Below are positions 30,522 through 38,663 of a DNA stretch of 64,000 bases, piece by piece. The translations under genes and the position numbers were made by a program. The notes below the pieces were generated by a model. That model was not told where the DNA came from, did not search any database, and was given only the letters and a program-made list of their open reading frames with translations. The DNA comes from Nocardia wallacei. Its GTDB lineage: Bacteria > Actinomycetota > Actinomycetes > Mycobacteriales > Mycobacteriaceae. The stretch's first letter is position 1. The number at the start of each line of letters is the position of its first letter. The stretch spans positions 6,076,001-6,140,000 of the forward strand of contig NZ_AP023396.1 in NCBI RefSeq assembly GCF_014466955.1, in the 5' to 3' direction.

Positions 30522-31061
30522 ATGACCACTCCGAGCACCCCGTGGTCGAGCCGGACCGAGGCACGATCCACCGAACAGCTCGGTACGACTCCCGCGAGCA
30601 CGTCCACGCCGCGACCGGACGGCGAACCACCGCGACGGAGCAGGTCGACACCGCTGTTCGACGCCGGGATGTTCGTCGGAATCGGCATATTCACAATCCT
30701 TCTCATCGTTTTCGGCCACGACGCGTTCGAGACGTCGTCGAAAGCGCCGCAGTCGCCGGACCGGGCGGCCGCCGCGCCGCAGAATCCCCGGGCCGGTAAT
30801 CCGGCCGTCCGGATCACCAGCGGTTTCACGGTCGGCAAGGTGATCGCGAACGACGGCGCGACCTTGCGGGTGCGGGGCGTGTCCGGGTCGACGACGGTCG
30901 TGCGCACGGACCCGGACACGCGCGTCATGGTGTTGCCGGGGTCGCGGGTGTCGGATGCGCGGCCGGGCACGATGGTGATGGTGTACGGCGACAAACAGGG
31001 CGACGGAGCCATCGTCGCCAACCTGATGATGGGCGTGACACTTCCGATTCCGGGACGCTGA
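30522..31061 (+). CDS. Membrane-anchored protein with OB-like extracytoplasmic domain
   Basis: A 179-residue protein with a disordered Thr/Ser/Pro/Arg-rich cytoplasmic N-terminus (1-45). One transmembrane helix (about 49-65, FVGIGIFTILLIVFG) and a beta-rich outer domain (about 95-175) follow. The segment TVGKVIANDGATLRVRG resembles DUF5666-type small OB domains (inference). No partner is evident. It is divergent from the NUDIX gene. Confidence 0.7.
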   Translation: MTTPSTPWSSRTEARSTEQLGTTPASTSTPRPDGEPPRRSRSTPLFDAGMFVGIGIFTILLIVFGHDAFETSSKAPQSPDRAAAAPQNPRAGNPAVRITSGFTVGKVIANDGATLRVRGVSGSTTVVRTDPDTRVMVLPGSRVSDARPGTMVMVYGDKQGDGAIVANLMMGVTLPIPGR

Positions 31062-31137
31062 GCACGTCGGCGCCGGCCTTCCCAGGAGCGGGACTTTTTC
31101 GGCGTTCGGGCTGCTGCGCCGCACCTACACTCGATTC

Positions 31138-32133
31138 ATGGCGCACCCCACACCCTGGGGATCGAGCGAAGCCTCGCCCGATCCGCCCGATCCGCCGGGC
31201 CGGACGAAACGTGCCGCGTACCGCAGGCCCGACCTCGCGCCGTATCTGGCTGCGGCACGGGAGAACTGGGGTTACGTCACCGCCGCCGTCGCCGGTCTGG
31301 TCAGCCTCATCCTCTTGTTTCAACCCTGGCTCACCGCGTCCGGACCCGACGGCCGCGCCTCCACCAACGCGTTCGGCCGGATCGATGCGACCACCGCGTA
31401 TCTGACCGCGTGGTCGTCGGACCACAACCCGATCGCGAAGATCACCGGACTCTGGGCGATCATGGCCGCCGCCGCCATCGTCGTCACCTGTGTCACGGCC
31501 GTACTCAGTCTGCGGCTGCGCACGGAACTCACCTCTCGCGCCGCGGCGATATCCGCCGTGGTGGCCGCGTTCTTCATCATCATGACGCTGGTCTACATCA
31601 ACAGCAAAGCGCCCGAACTGAAGGCGATGACGGCCCGCAAGTACGACGCGGGCGGTCAGCTCGGATCGCTGATGGCCTGGGCCTTCGGCAACGGCACCCT
31701 GGCCATTCCGGGCATCGCGCGCAAGCCGTACTCCAGCGCCGGGCTGACGCCATGGGGCATGGTGGCAGGTGGGTTGTCCCTGGTGGCGGCCGTGGCCGCG
31801 GTGACGCAATGGCTGCTCGATCATCCGGCCAGCCGGATGCGGCTGCGGCTGAAGTTCCGTTCTCCGATCGTCGCGACCAGCGCGGCCGACGTCGCCCCGA
31901 GCGCGTCGGATGCCGCGTCCGGCCCGGCCGGGCAAGCCACGGCCTCAGCCCAGGCAGCCACCGGCTCGTCCGGGCAAGCCACTGCCTCGGCCCAAGTAGC
32001 CACCGACTCGTCCGGGCAAACCACCATCTCGGTCCAGCCGGGCTCGTCCGGGCAAACCACAGGCTCGTCGGAGCAATCCTCGCGTCCGGCCGAGAATGCC
32101 GGGGAGCCTGGCGGTTCCGGTAAGGCCGACTGA
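31138..32133 (+). CDS. Four-helix membrane protein with repetitive Ser/Thr/Gln tail
   Basis: A 331-residue protein. The first 45 residues are Pro-rich and cytoplasmic. Transmembrane segments fall near 42-60, 102-125, 130-155 and 200-222. After residue 240 a low-complexity tail follows, built on repeats of about 14 residues (QATASAQAATGSSG). The tail comes from 42-bp tandem DNA repeats and may vary in length between strains. The function is unknown; it is probably a cell-envelope protein. Confidence 0.75.
   Translation: MAHPTPWGSSEASPDPPDPPGRTKRAAYRRPDLAPYLAAARENWGYVTAAVAGLVSLILLFQPWLTASGPDGRASTNAFGRIDATTAYLTAWSSDHNPIAKITGLWAIMAAAAIVVTCVTAVLSLRLRTELTSRAAAISAVVAAFFIIMTLVYINSKAPELKAMTARKYDAGGQLGSLMAWAFGNGTLAIPGIARKPYSSAGLTPWGMVAGGLSLVAAVAAVTQWLLDHPASRMRLRLKFRSPIVATSAADVAPSASDAASGPAGQATASAQAATGSSGQATASAQVATDSSGQTTISVQPGSSGQTTGSSEQSSRPAENAGEPGGSGKAD
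31930..32065 (+). repeat. 42-bp in-frame minisatellite
   Basis: Units beginning GGGCAA start at 31930, 31972, 32014 and 32050, so two full 42-bp spacings are followed by a shortened 36-bp one. All are multiples of three, so copy-number change alters only the length of the Ser/Thr/Gln tail. Confidence 0.75.
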
Positions 32134-32189
32134 TCCCGGCGCCACCTGCAGCGCGCGACCATCGGGCGAGCGCTGAGTACCGTGAGCGC

Positions 32190-32792
32190 ATGCCGGACCG
32201 AACGCCGACGCGGGGAGGACGCCCGCGCGATCCCGCGGTGGACGCCGCGCTGCTGGCCGCCGCGGCGCGTCTGGTCGCCCAACGTGGTTACGGCGCACTG
32301 ACATTGCAGGCGGTCGCGGACGAGGCCGCGACCAGCCGCCCCGCCCTGTACCGCCGCTACTCCGACCGCGCCGAACTGGTGGTGGCCCTGCTGATCGACC
32401 GGTTCGGCCTGCACCCCGGCGCACAGGATCTGGGCGGGATCGAGGCCGAGATGCTGGCCATCCAGCGGCATCAGGTCGAACTGTTCAACGACCCGGTATT
32501 GCGCAACGCCCTGCCCGGCCTGCTCGAGGACCTGTCGCGCAGCCCGGAGCTGGCACAGCGTTTCCTCACCCGTTTCCTGATTCCGCGGCGGGTCTCCACC
32601 GCGTGCATCCTGGATCGGGCGGTGGCCCGCGGCGAGATCGCCCCCGGCACCGACCCGGAGTGGATCTGCGACCTCATCACCGGCCCGATGCTGATGCGGG
32701 CCCTGGTCCCGATGCTCGGCCCGATCGACGAGACCCTGGTCCAGCTGACCGTCCGGTCCGCCCTGGACGCCGTGGGCTTCCCGCGCGACTGA
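32190..32792 (+). CDS. TetR/AcrR family transcriptional regulator
   Basis: A 200-residue regulator with an N-terminal HTH (LQAVADEAATSRPALYRRYS, about 40-59) and a TetR_C_11-like effector domain. The serine hydrolase gene 75 bases downstream has a perfect palindrome in its leader (32834-32857), which makes it the likely target. ATG start at 32190; no strong ribosome binding site is seen. Confidence 0.88.
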   Translation: MPDRTPTRGGRPRDPAVDAALLAAAARLVAQRGYGALTLQAVADEAATSRPALYRRYSDRAELVVALLIDRFGLHPGAQDLGGIEAEMLAIQRHQVELFNDPVLRNALPGLLEDLSRSPELAQRFLTRFLIPRRVSTACILDRAVARGEIAPGTDPEWICDLITGPMLMRALVPMLGPIDETLVQLTVRSALDAVGFPRD

Positions 32793-32833
32793 ACCCGATT
32801 GTGGTTGACGCCACACTGCCGTACCCATAAGCT

Positions 32834-32857
32834 CCATTACGTTACAGCGCGTAATGG
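32834..32857. promoter_or_regulatory. Palindromic operator upstream of the alpha/beta hydrolase
   Basis: CCATTACG (32834-32841) and CGTAATGG (32850-32857) are perfect 8-bp inverted arms with an eight-base spacer. The site lies 11-34 bases before the hydrolase start and 42 bases after the tetR stop. It is a probable TetR binding site. Confidence 0.75.
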
Positions 32858-32870
32858 TATCGGAGGCATG

Positions 32871-33764
32871 ATGCGCGTCGATCTCGAATTCCGCAGCGGC
32901 GGAGCCACTTTGCGCGGTTGGCTGTACCGGCCCGAGCACGTGCCCGAAACCGGCGCCCCGCTGGTGGTCATGACGCACGGCTTCGCCGGGGTGAAGGAGT
33001 GGGTGGCCCCGTTCGCCGAGGTCTTCAGCCGCGCCGGGCTGGCGTGCCTGGTATACGACCACCCCGGCTTCGGCACCTCCGACGGCGAGCCGCGCTACGA
33101 GGTCGACCCGACCGCGCAGATCGAGGGCTACCGTGACGCCATCACCTTCGCACAGACCTTGGACGGCATCGACGCGGGCCGAATCGCGGTGTGGGGCACC
33201 AGTTATGCGGGCGCGCACGTGCTCGTGGTGGCGGCCACCGATCGCCGGGTGCGGGCCGTCGTGTCGCAGGTACCGCTGACCCACGGCTGGGCCACCTTCA
33301 GTCGATTGGTGCCGCCGACCATGCTGCCCGTGCTGCACGAGGCGATCGCCGCCGACCGCCTCGCCCGCGCCGCGGGCAAACCGCACCAGACCATCAAGGC
33401 GGCGTCCGACGATCCCGCCGACCTGGTGGCGATGCCGGGCACCGAGGTCTACGAGTGGCTGATGGCCAACGGCCCGCAGATCCCCACCTGGCGTAACGAG
33501 GTCACGCTCAGCAGCGTGGACAAGTTCCAGTCCTACGCGCCCGAGGCGTTCCTGCGCCGGATCTCACCCACCCCGCTGCTCATGGTCGTCGCCGAGCACG
33601 ACACCCTCACCCCGACCGATATCGCCCTGGCCGGATACGCCGAGGCCCTCGAGCCCAAGCAGCTGGAACTGGTGCCCGGCGGCCACTTCGCGGTATACGA
33701 GCAGCGGTTCGATCAAGCCTCCGCCGCCGCCCGCGATTTCCTGCTCACCCACCTTGCCGGGTGA
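32871..33764 (+). CDS. Alpha/beta hydrolase (dipeptidyl-peptidase/DLH-like)
   Basis: A 297-residue serine hydrolase. The nucleophile elbow is GTSYAG near residue 104. The oxyanion region is MTHGFAGVKEW, the acid lies in AEHDTLTP, and the catalytic His in PGGHFAVYE. GFGTSDGEPRYEVDP is typical of the family that includes acetylxylan- and dienelactone-type esterases; the substrate is unknown. Two adjacent ATGs (32868 and 32871) follow GGAGG, and the second has the better spacing. The palindrome just upstream implies TetR control. Confidence 0.88.
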   Translation: MRVDLEFRSGGATLRGWLYRPEHVPETGAPLVVMTHGFAGVKEWVAPFAEVFSRAGLACLVYDHPGFGTSDGEPRYEVDPTAQIEGYRDAITFAQTLDGIDAGRIAVWGTSYAGAHVLVVAATDRRVRAVVSQVPLTHGWATFSRLVPPTMLPVLHEAIAADRLARAAGKPHQTIKAASDDPADLVAMPGTEVYEWLMANGPQIPTWRNEVTLSSVDKFQSYAPEAFLRRISPTPLLMVVAEHDTLTPTDIALAGYAEALEPKQLELVPGGHFAVYEQRFDQASAAARDFLLTHLAG

Positions 33765-33792
33765 CCACGAAGACTGCGGTGGGCATCGGTTC

Positions 33793-34254
33793 ATGACAGT
33801 TCTGGCCTTGGCGATCGGCGACGCCGAATTCACCGCCAGCGCGGTGGCCGCCGGTATCGGCGCATCCGACGTCCGGCGCATTCCCGTTCCGGCGGCGGCG
33901 AAGTGGAACGCCTGTCGCGATCTCCTGCTCGAGGTCGCCGGAGACGACGAGATCACCGCGATCGGCATCGCCTGCCCGAATCCGAGCGATCTTCCGGCCG
34001 CCGCGGTGCGCCGAATGTTCCCGGTCGCCATCGTGCAGGTGGCGACCCGGGAGCTGTGCCGCCTGCTGGCCGAGCGAAGCCTCGGCCCGGTGACCGGCCC
34101 CGAGGTGGTGCTGGCCGGTGCGGGCATCCTGGCGCTGCTCGCCGAGGAGCGCGCACCCCGCGGCCCGTCCCGCCCGACCACCTTCACCACCGAGCCCCGC
34201 GCCACACCCCGCCCGAGCCGCCGCGCCCTCGCCTGCACACACCGCCACCGGTAA
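33793..34254 (+). CDS. Hypothetical protein with an actin/ROK-like N-terminal fold
   Basis: A 153-residue protein starting MTVLALAIGDAEFTASAVA, with IGIACPNPSDLPAAAV further on. That pattern recalls the beta strands of ROK/Hsp70-type actin-fold proteins, but no phosphate loop is complete, so this is only a resemblance. The C-terminal 35 residues are Arg/Pro/Thr-rich. It starts 29 bases after the hydrolase stop and may be co-transcribed with it. The 148 bases after it are GC-rich and empty. Confidence 0.55.
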   Translation: MTVLALAIGDAEFTASAVAAGIGASDVRRIPVPAAAKWNACRDLLLEVAGDDEITAIGIACPNPSDLPAAAVRRMFPVAIVQVATRELCRLLAERSLGPVTGPEVVLAGAGILALLAEERAPRGPSRPTTFTTEPRATPRPSRRALACTHRHR

Positions 34255-34402
34255 CCCCCACCGCCGAACCGACCATCCCGGCCACCACGCAGCCCCACCG
34301 CGGTTCGGTCCCGCCGGGCCGACGAGTTCCGGCATCCACATACCGTTGGTGAAGACTCGCGGCGGGAGGATTGGGGTGGTCGGGAGCGGGTAGAGGGCTA
34401 CC

Positions 34403-35284
34403 ATGCGAGTCCTTGTGACCGGATGGCCCAGTTTCGTGCACGGCGAGGCGACCGCCGGGGATGTGGCGAGCATGCGCCGGGTGTGCGATGTGCTGGCGTC
34501 CGCGGGCATCCCGCACGACTCGGCGTGGAGCCCGGCGTTCCACCCGGACGCACTGCATCTGGACGATGCCGACTCCCGGCAGTACTCGCACCTGGTCTTC
34601 GTGTGCGGACCTGCCCACGGCGAACAGGTGCGGCAGTTGCACGAGCGCTACGCGACCTGTCGGCGCATCGCGGTCGGCGTCTCGGTGCTGGACCCGCAGG
34701 ACGCGTCGGTGACCGGGTTCCACCGGGTCCTGCCTCGCGACGACCCGGAGACCGCGCGCCCCGACCTGGCCGTGGCGGCGGGCATGACCACGGTGCCCGT
34801 CGTCGGCGTGGCATTGGCCCCGGGGCAGTCCGAATACGGTGCCGCCCGGCGTCATCGGTCGGTCCACGAGGCATTGGAACGCTGGCTGGGCGAGCTCGAC
34901 TGCGCCCGCCTCGCGATCGATACGAGGCTGGCCTCCGACGACTGGCGGCAGTGCGCGACACCCGATCAGCTCGCCTCGATATTCGCCCGGCTGGATGCGG
35001 TGATCACGACCCGCCTGCACGGTCTGGTCTTCGGATTGCGCGCCGGGGTCCCGGTGCTGGCGGCGGATCCGGTCGCCGGTGGCGGCAAGGTCACCGCGCA
35101 GGCGCGGGCGCTGGACTGGCCCGCGCTGGTATCCGCCGACCAGACCCTCGATCGGGATCGGCTCGACCGCTGGTGGCAGTGGTGCCTGTCGCCCGCGGGA
35201 CGGGAACGTGCCGGTCGGCGCGAGTTCGTCGCCACCGAGCCGCTGGCCGGCAAGCTGCTCGACGAATTGCTCACGCGTCGGTGA
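34403..35284 (+). CDS. Polysaccharide pyruvyl transferase family protein
   Basis: A 293-residue protein with the PF04230-type C-terminal signature DAVITTRLHGLVFGLRAGVP, which forms the nucleotide-binding half of these GT-B-like enzymes. Members transfer pyruvate from phosphoenolpyruvate to sugars of exopolysaccharides or cell-wall glycans. No other polysaccharide gene is adjacent. Its 3' end overlaps the convergent NAD(P)-binding protein gene by 14 bases. Confidence 0.8.
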   Translation: MRVLVTGWPSFVHGEATAGDVASMRRVCDVLASAGIPHDSAWSPAFHPDALHLDDADSRQYSHLVFVCGPAHGEQVRQLHERYATCRRIAVGVSVLDPQDASVTGFHRVLPRDDPETARPDLAVAAGMTTVPVVGVALAPGQSEYGAARRHRSVHEALERWLGELDCARLAIDTRLASDDWRQCATPDQLASIFARLDAVITTRLHGLVFGLRAGVPVLAADPVAGGGKVTAQARALDWPALVSADQTLDRDRLDRWWQWCLSPAGRERAGRREFVATEPLAGKLLDELLTRR

Positions 35285-36272
35285 ACGTCGCGCCGACCTC
35301 GATCATCCGCTCGACCGCGTGCGCCGGGTCCACCAATCCTTCCGGGGTGTGCAGGCCCGCCGCCACGGGGTCCCCGCGCAGTCCCAGCAGTCGTTCGGCG
35401 CCGAGTGCGACACCGAGCGCGGTCAGCGGGCGTTGTCCGGCCGGATGGAAGAGGTAGCGGCTACGGGTCAGCGACGTTCCCGCGGGACCTACGCCCGCCA
35501 GCTCGATGCGGGTCTCGAGGGAGGGAGGCCCGCCACGGCGCCGACTCGCGGATTCGCCGACGGCGAAGTCGAAGCGGACCTCCGGCGCGCCGGTCGCCAG
35601 CGCCAGGCTCGGCACGTCGAGGATGGGAATGGTCCGGCCGGGCAGCGACGTGCCATCGATCCTGCGCACCTCCGCCCCTGCCTGCTCCTCCGGCAGCCAG
35701 GTGAAGACCCCGTCGCGGCGGATCAGCCCGGCCGAGGTCGCTGCCAGCAAACGCTCCAGATCGGCGATCGCGGCGGGCCCACCGGCGTCGGTCTCGTCCA
35801 GCACCGCGCCGATCCGGATGGCGTCGACTCGGTCGAACTCGCGGGCGAAGTGCAGGGTCGCGAGCACGACGAGACCGGCGAGATAGTGACTGGCCAGCAG
35901 GATCGGAGCCGCGCCCGGCCGCTGCGCGCCCGCGACGACCTCCGGTCCGATATCCACCAGGCCGCTGGAGATGCCCAGATACGGCACGGCATTGCGCTGC
36001 GCGTAACGCAATCCGTGCAGCTGCGCGTCCCACACCGCCGCGATCACCGCCGAATACGCGGGTTCGGCGGGCAGGCCGAGGTCGCTACGCCGCAGGTCGA
36101 GGGTCACCGCGGTGGCATTGCCGAGGTCCGCGGCGACCCGCGCCGCACGCTCCGCGTTGCGCCCGGCGATGGTCAGCGGCAACCGCGGATGCCACTGCCG
36201 CAGCAACGCCGCCGCGCCGCCTCCCGCCTGGCCGGAACCGCCCATGATCAGTACCGATTTCGATTGTGCCAC
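35271..36272 (-). CDS. Saccharopine dehydrogenase-like NAD(P)-binding protein
   Basis: A 333-residue Rossmann protein. The N-terminus has MGGSGQAGGGAAALL, and TIAGRNAERAARVAADLG follows at the position of the second strand, as in the saccharopine dehydrogenase/homospermidine synthase group. The substrate is unknown. It is divergent from a TetR gene and separated from it by two adjacent CTACA/TGTAG palindromes at 36299-36325, so it is very probably under TetR control. Confidence 0.82.
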   Translation of the reverse strand: MAQSKSVLIMGGSGQAGGGAAALLRQWHPRLPLTIAGRNAERAARVAADLGNATAVTLDLRRSDLGLPAEPAYSAVIAAVWDAQLHGLRYAQRNAVPYLGISSGLVDIGPEVVAGAQRPGAAPILLASHYLAGLVVLATLHFAREFDRVDAIRIGAVLDETDAGGPAAIADLERLLAATSAGLIRRDGVFTWLPEEQAGAEVRRIDGTSLPGRTIPILDVPSLALATGAPEVRFDFAVGESASRRRGGPPSLETRIELAGVGPAGTSLTRSRYLFHPAGQRPLTALGVALGAERLLGLRGDPVAAGLHTPEGLVDPAHAVERMIEVGATFTDA

Positions 36273-36298
36273 TGGTGGAGTCCTCTCTCGGTGTTAAC

Positions 36299-36325
36299 CT
36301 ACAATTTGTAGTCTACATTTTGTAG
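36299..36325. promoter_or_regulatory. Double palindromic TetR operator
   Basis: Two 13-bp palindromes, CTACAATTTGTAG (36299-36311) and CTACATTTTGTAG (36313-36325), lie one base apart in the AT-rich gap between the divergent dehydrogenase-like and tetR genes. This arrangement would let two TetR dimers bind the same promoter region. Confidence 0.82.
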
Positions 36326-36355
36326 CTATACTGGGCGGCAAACGCAAGGAGGATC

Positions 36356-36961
36356 GTGAAAAGGTCACCGGCTCGCCTGTCCAAGCAGGCGCGGCGAGAG
36401 CAGTTGCTCGACACGGCCATGGCGGTGGTGCGCGCCCACGGCGCCGACCGATTGACCCTGCCGACCCTCGCCGAGGCCGCCGGAGTGAGCCGGCCGATCG
36501 TCTACGACCACTTCGACACCCGCCCGCGCCTGCTGCTCGCCCTGTACCGACGCCTCGACGAACGCCACCGCGCCGCCACCGAACAGGCCCTGCGGGATGC
36601 CGCGCCGGAACCCCGCGAGATCGCTCGGGTCATGAGCGCCGCCTACTTCGCCTGCGCCACCGACATGCCGGAATTCAACGCCATTTCCGCGGCGCTGAAA
36701 GGAGATCCGGAGATGGAGGCGATCCAACACGAACTGCTCGACGGCTACACGGCGATGATGGCCGCCGCACTGGCCCCACACTCCGATCTCACCGCCGAGG
36801 CGCTGCGCCTGCGGTGCACCGGCGTGCTGGGCGCCGCCGAAGCGATCGCCACGGAGTTGAACCACGGCCGCACGACCGCCTCCGAGGCCGCCGCCGCCCT
36901 CGCCGACCTGATCGTCGGCAGCACGGCCGCCGCGAAACCGCGCTCGGCCCAGCGCAATTAG
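36356..36961 (+). CDS. TetR/AcrR family transcriptional regulator
   Basis: A 201-residue regulator with HTH LAEAAGVSRPIVYDHF at about 38-53. The GTG start at 36356 has a strong AAGGAGG upstream. Two palindromes just upstream are the expected operator, and the divergent saccharopine-dehydrogenase-like gene is the expected target. Confidence 0.9.
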   Translation: MKRSPARLSKQARREQLLDTAMAVVRAHGADRLTLPTLAEAAGVSRPIVYDHFDTRPRLLLALYRRLDERHRAATEQALRDAAPEPREIARVMSAAYFACATDMPEFNAISAALKGDPEMEAIQHELLDGYTAMMAAALAPHSDLTAEALRLRCTGVLGAAEAIATELNHGRTTASEAAAALADLIVGSTAAAKPRSAQRN

Positions 36962-36977
36962 GGGGGCCGCTACGATC

Positions 36978-38660
36978 GTGGCCGTGTCACCCCCAGACAG
37001 CCGGCGTCACGGCTCCACATCGGACTGGTCCACCTATCCGAACATCCGCACGGTTCTGGCGGTCACGCACAATACGACGGCAGCGTCCCGGCTCTTCGAT
37101 ACTCTCGACCTGCTCGCGGCGGATCCACGAATCCGTATCGAATTCTCCTGCCCGGGGTCGTCGTACTTCGACACGGATCTCGCGTCGTTTCTCACCGACC
37201 GCGGTGTCCTAGCGATTCCGTGGCAGCAGGCGATGGCGGACGAGTTCGATCTCGCGATATCGGCGAGTTATGGCGGAGAATTACACCGCCTGCGCGCGCC
37301 ATTGATTGTCATGCCACACGGTGCGGGATACAATAAATTACTCCACAAACCACAAACCACAAACCACAAACCACAAACCACAAACCACAAACCAGTATTC
37401 GGATTATCTCCCGAATGGTTGCTGCACGCGGGGCGCGTCGTCCCGTCGGTGATCGTGCTTTCACACACCGAGCAGGTGGAGCGTCTACGGCAGTCGTGTC
37501 CGGCGGCCGCGCCCAGGTCGCTCGTTGCCGGTGACATCTGCTTCGATCGACTGCGAGCGAGTATGCCGTTGCGGCCGAGTTACCGCCGTAGTTACGGTCT
37601 CCGCCGCGGGCAGCGCCTGATCGTCGTATCGACGACGTGGGGCAAGGATTCACTCCTGGGCACCGCCCCGGATCTACCACGCACAATCGCCGCGGCGTTA
37701 CCGTCGGACGAATATCGGACAGTACTCGCACTGCATCCGAATATCCGCTCGTTCCATTCCCGCTGGCAGGTCGCGGAGTATCTGGCGGGAGTCGCACGGG
37801 CGGGCGTCGATGTTCTGGACAGTGTGCGGGATTGGCGCACGGCGGTCGCCGCCGCCGACCTGGTCATCGGTGACCATGGGTCCATTCCGTTCTATGCCGC
37901 CGCGGCGGGTATTCCGGTCTTGCTCGCCGCGGCGCCGTTGCCTGCCGTCGACCCCGTTTCACCCGTCGCCCAGCTACTGCGAACGGCGCCGAAACTCGAC
38001 ATCGCCACAGATATCGAGCGGCAGGTGGAGCGAACCATCTCATCCCACAATCCACAGGAATACGCCGAGCTGTCCGCGCTCGCGACGTCCGAACCAGGTG
38101 GCGGCGCGGCAACGCTGCGCGCCGCGGTCTATCGCGCACTGCGCCTGCCCGAACCCGCCGAACCCGCCGTCACCTCGGTGCTTCCGCTGCCCGAACGCGC
38201 CCTCGGCGGCCCGAATGCCCATGTCGTGCATGTCGACATCGCTGCCGATCGGTCGGCGACGATCACCCGCTTCCCCGCCGAACGCCTCCACACCGACCTG
38301 CCCAACGGCGCGGGCACGCACCTGGCGGTGGGTGTGACCGAAACGCACGCCCAGTGGCTGTACTCCGCCGATGTCCTGATCGGGGACACGGGCGCGGATA
38401 CCGAGGGGTGGGTTGCCGAATCGCTGTCCCGGCTACCCGGGTGCGCGCTGGCCACGGCACCGACACCGGACGGCGACTGGCTGGTGGGCGACAGAACATC
38501 GCTGCTGCGCGTGGCCGCTTCCGATCCCGCGCACCACTTGTTCGCCTCCGTGGCGTACCAGCTCATCAGCCGAGGGCGGACACTGGGCGAACTGACAGGT
38601 CGGTGGATGATCCGCTGCGCCACAAGTAGTTTCGTCGTCACCGTCGCCGACGCGGCATGA
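36978..38660 (+). CDS. GT-B-like transferase homologue with a 7-bp slippage tract (candidate phase-variable gene)
   Basis: A 560-residue protein. The middle part has VVSTTWGKDSLL, LHPNIRSFHSRWQ and VIGDHGSIPFYAAAAGIPVL, the layout of CDP-glycerol glycerophosphotransferase/GT-B-fold nucleotide-binding domains. Actinobacterial relatives are often mislabelled as translation factors. Residues about 122-139 are (KPQTTNH)n, coded by seven perfect CCACAAA units. One unit more or less shifts the frame and meets a stop within 140 bases. GTG start after a G-rich leader. Convergent with the NB-ARC gene, three bases between stops. Confidence 0.75.
   Translation: MAVSPPDSRRHGSTSDWSTYPNIRTVLAVTHNTTAASRLFDTLDLLAADPRIRIEFSCPGSSYFDTDLASFLTDRGVLAIPWQQAMADEFDLAISASYGGELHRLRAPLIVMPHGAGYNKLLHKPQTTNHKPQTTNHKPVFGLSPEWLLHAGRVVPSVIVLSHTEQVERLRQSCPAAAPRSLVAGDICFDRLRASMPLRPSYRRSYGLRRGQRLIVVSTTWGKDSLLGTAPDLPRTIAAALPSDEYRTVLALHPNIRSFHSRWQVAEYLAGVARAGVDVLDSVRDWRTAVAAADLVIGDHGSIPFYAAAAGIPVLLAAAPLPAVDPVSPVAQLLRTAPKLDIATDIERQVERTISSHNPQEYAELSALATSEPGGGAATLRAAVYRALRLPEPAEPAVTSVLPLPERALGGPNAHVVHVDIAADRSATITRFPAERLHTDLPNGAGTHLAVGVTETHAQWLYSADVLIGDTGADTEGWVAESLSRLPGCALATAPTPDGDWLVGDRTSLLRVAASDPAHHLFASVAYQLISRGRTLGELTGRWMIRCATSSFVVTVADAA
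37343..37394 (+). repeat. Heptanucleotide repeat (CCACAAA)7 inside a coding frame
   Basis: Seven uninterrupted copies occupy 37343-37391, plus the partial CCA at 37392-37394. The unit is 7 bp, so three units equal 21 bp and seven codons. The present copy number keeps the frame open. Loss of one unit exposes a TGA at 37450, and gain of one exposes a TGA at 37532. The tract is A/C-rich within otherwise GC-rich DNA. Confidence 0.95.
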
Positions 38661-38663
38661 CCG

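Noticed and set aside
37268..37797. Minus-strand frames rich in VVCGLWF repeats opposite the 7-bp tract
   Set aside because: They are the reverse-complement reading of the CCACAAA repeat and have no start context or homology; the plus-strand frame carries a conserved domain on both sides.
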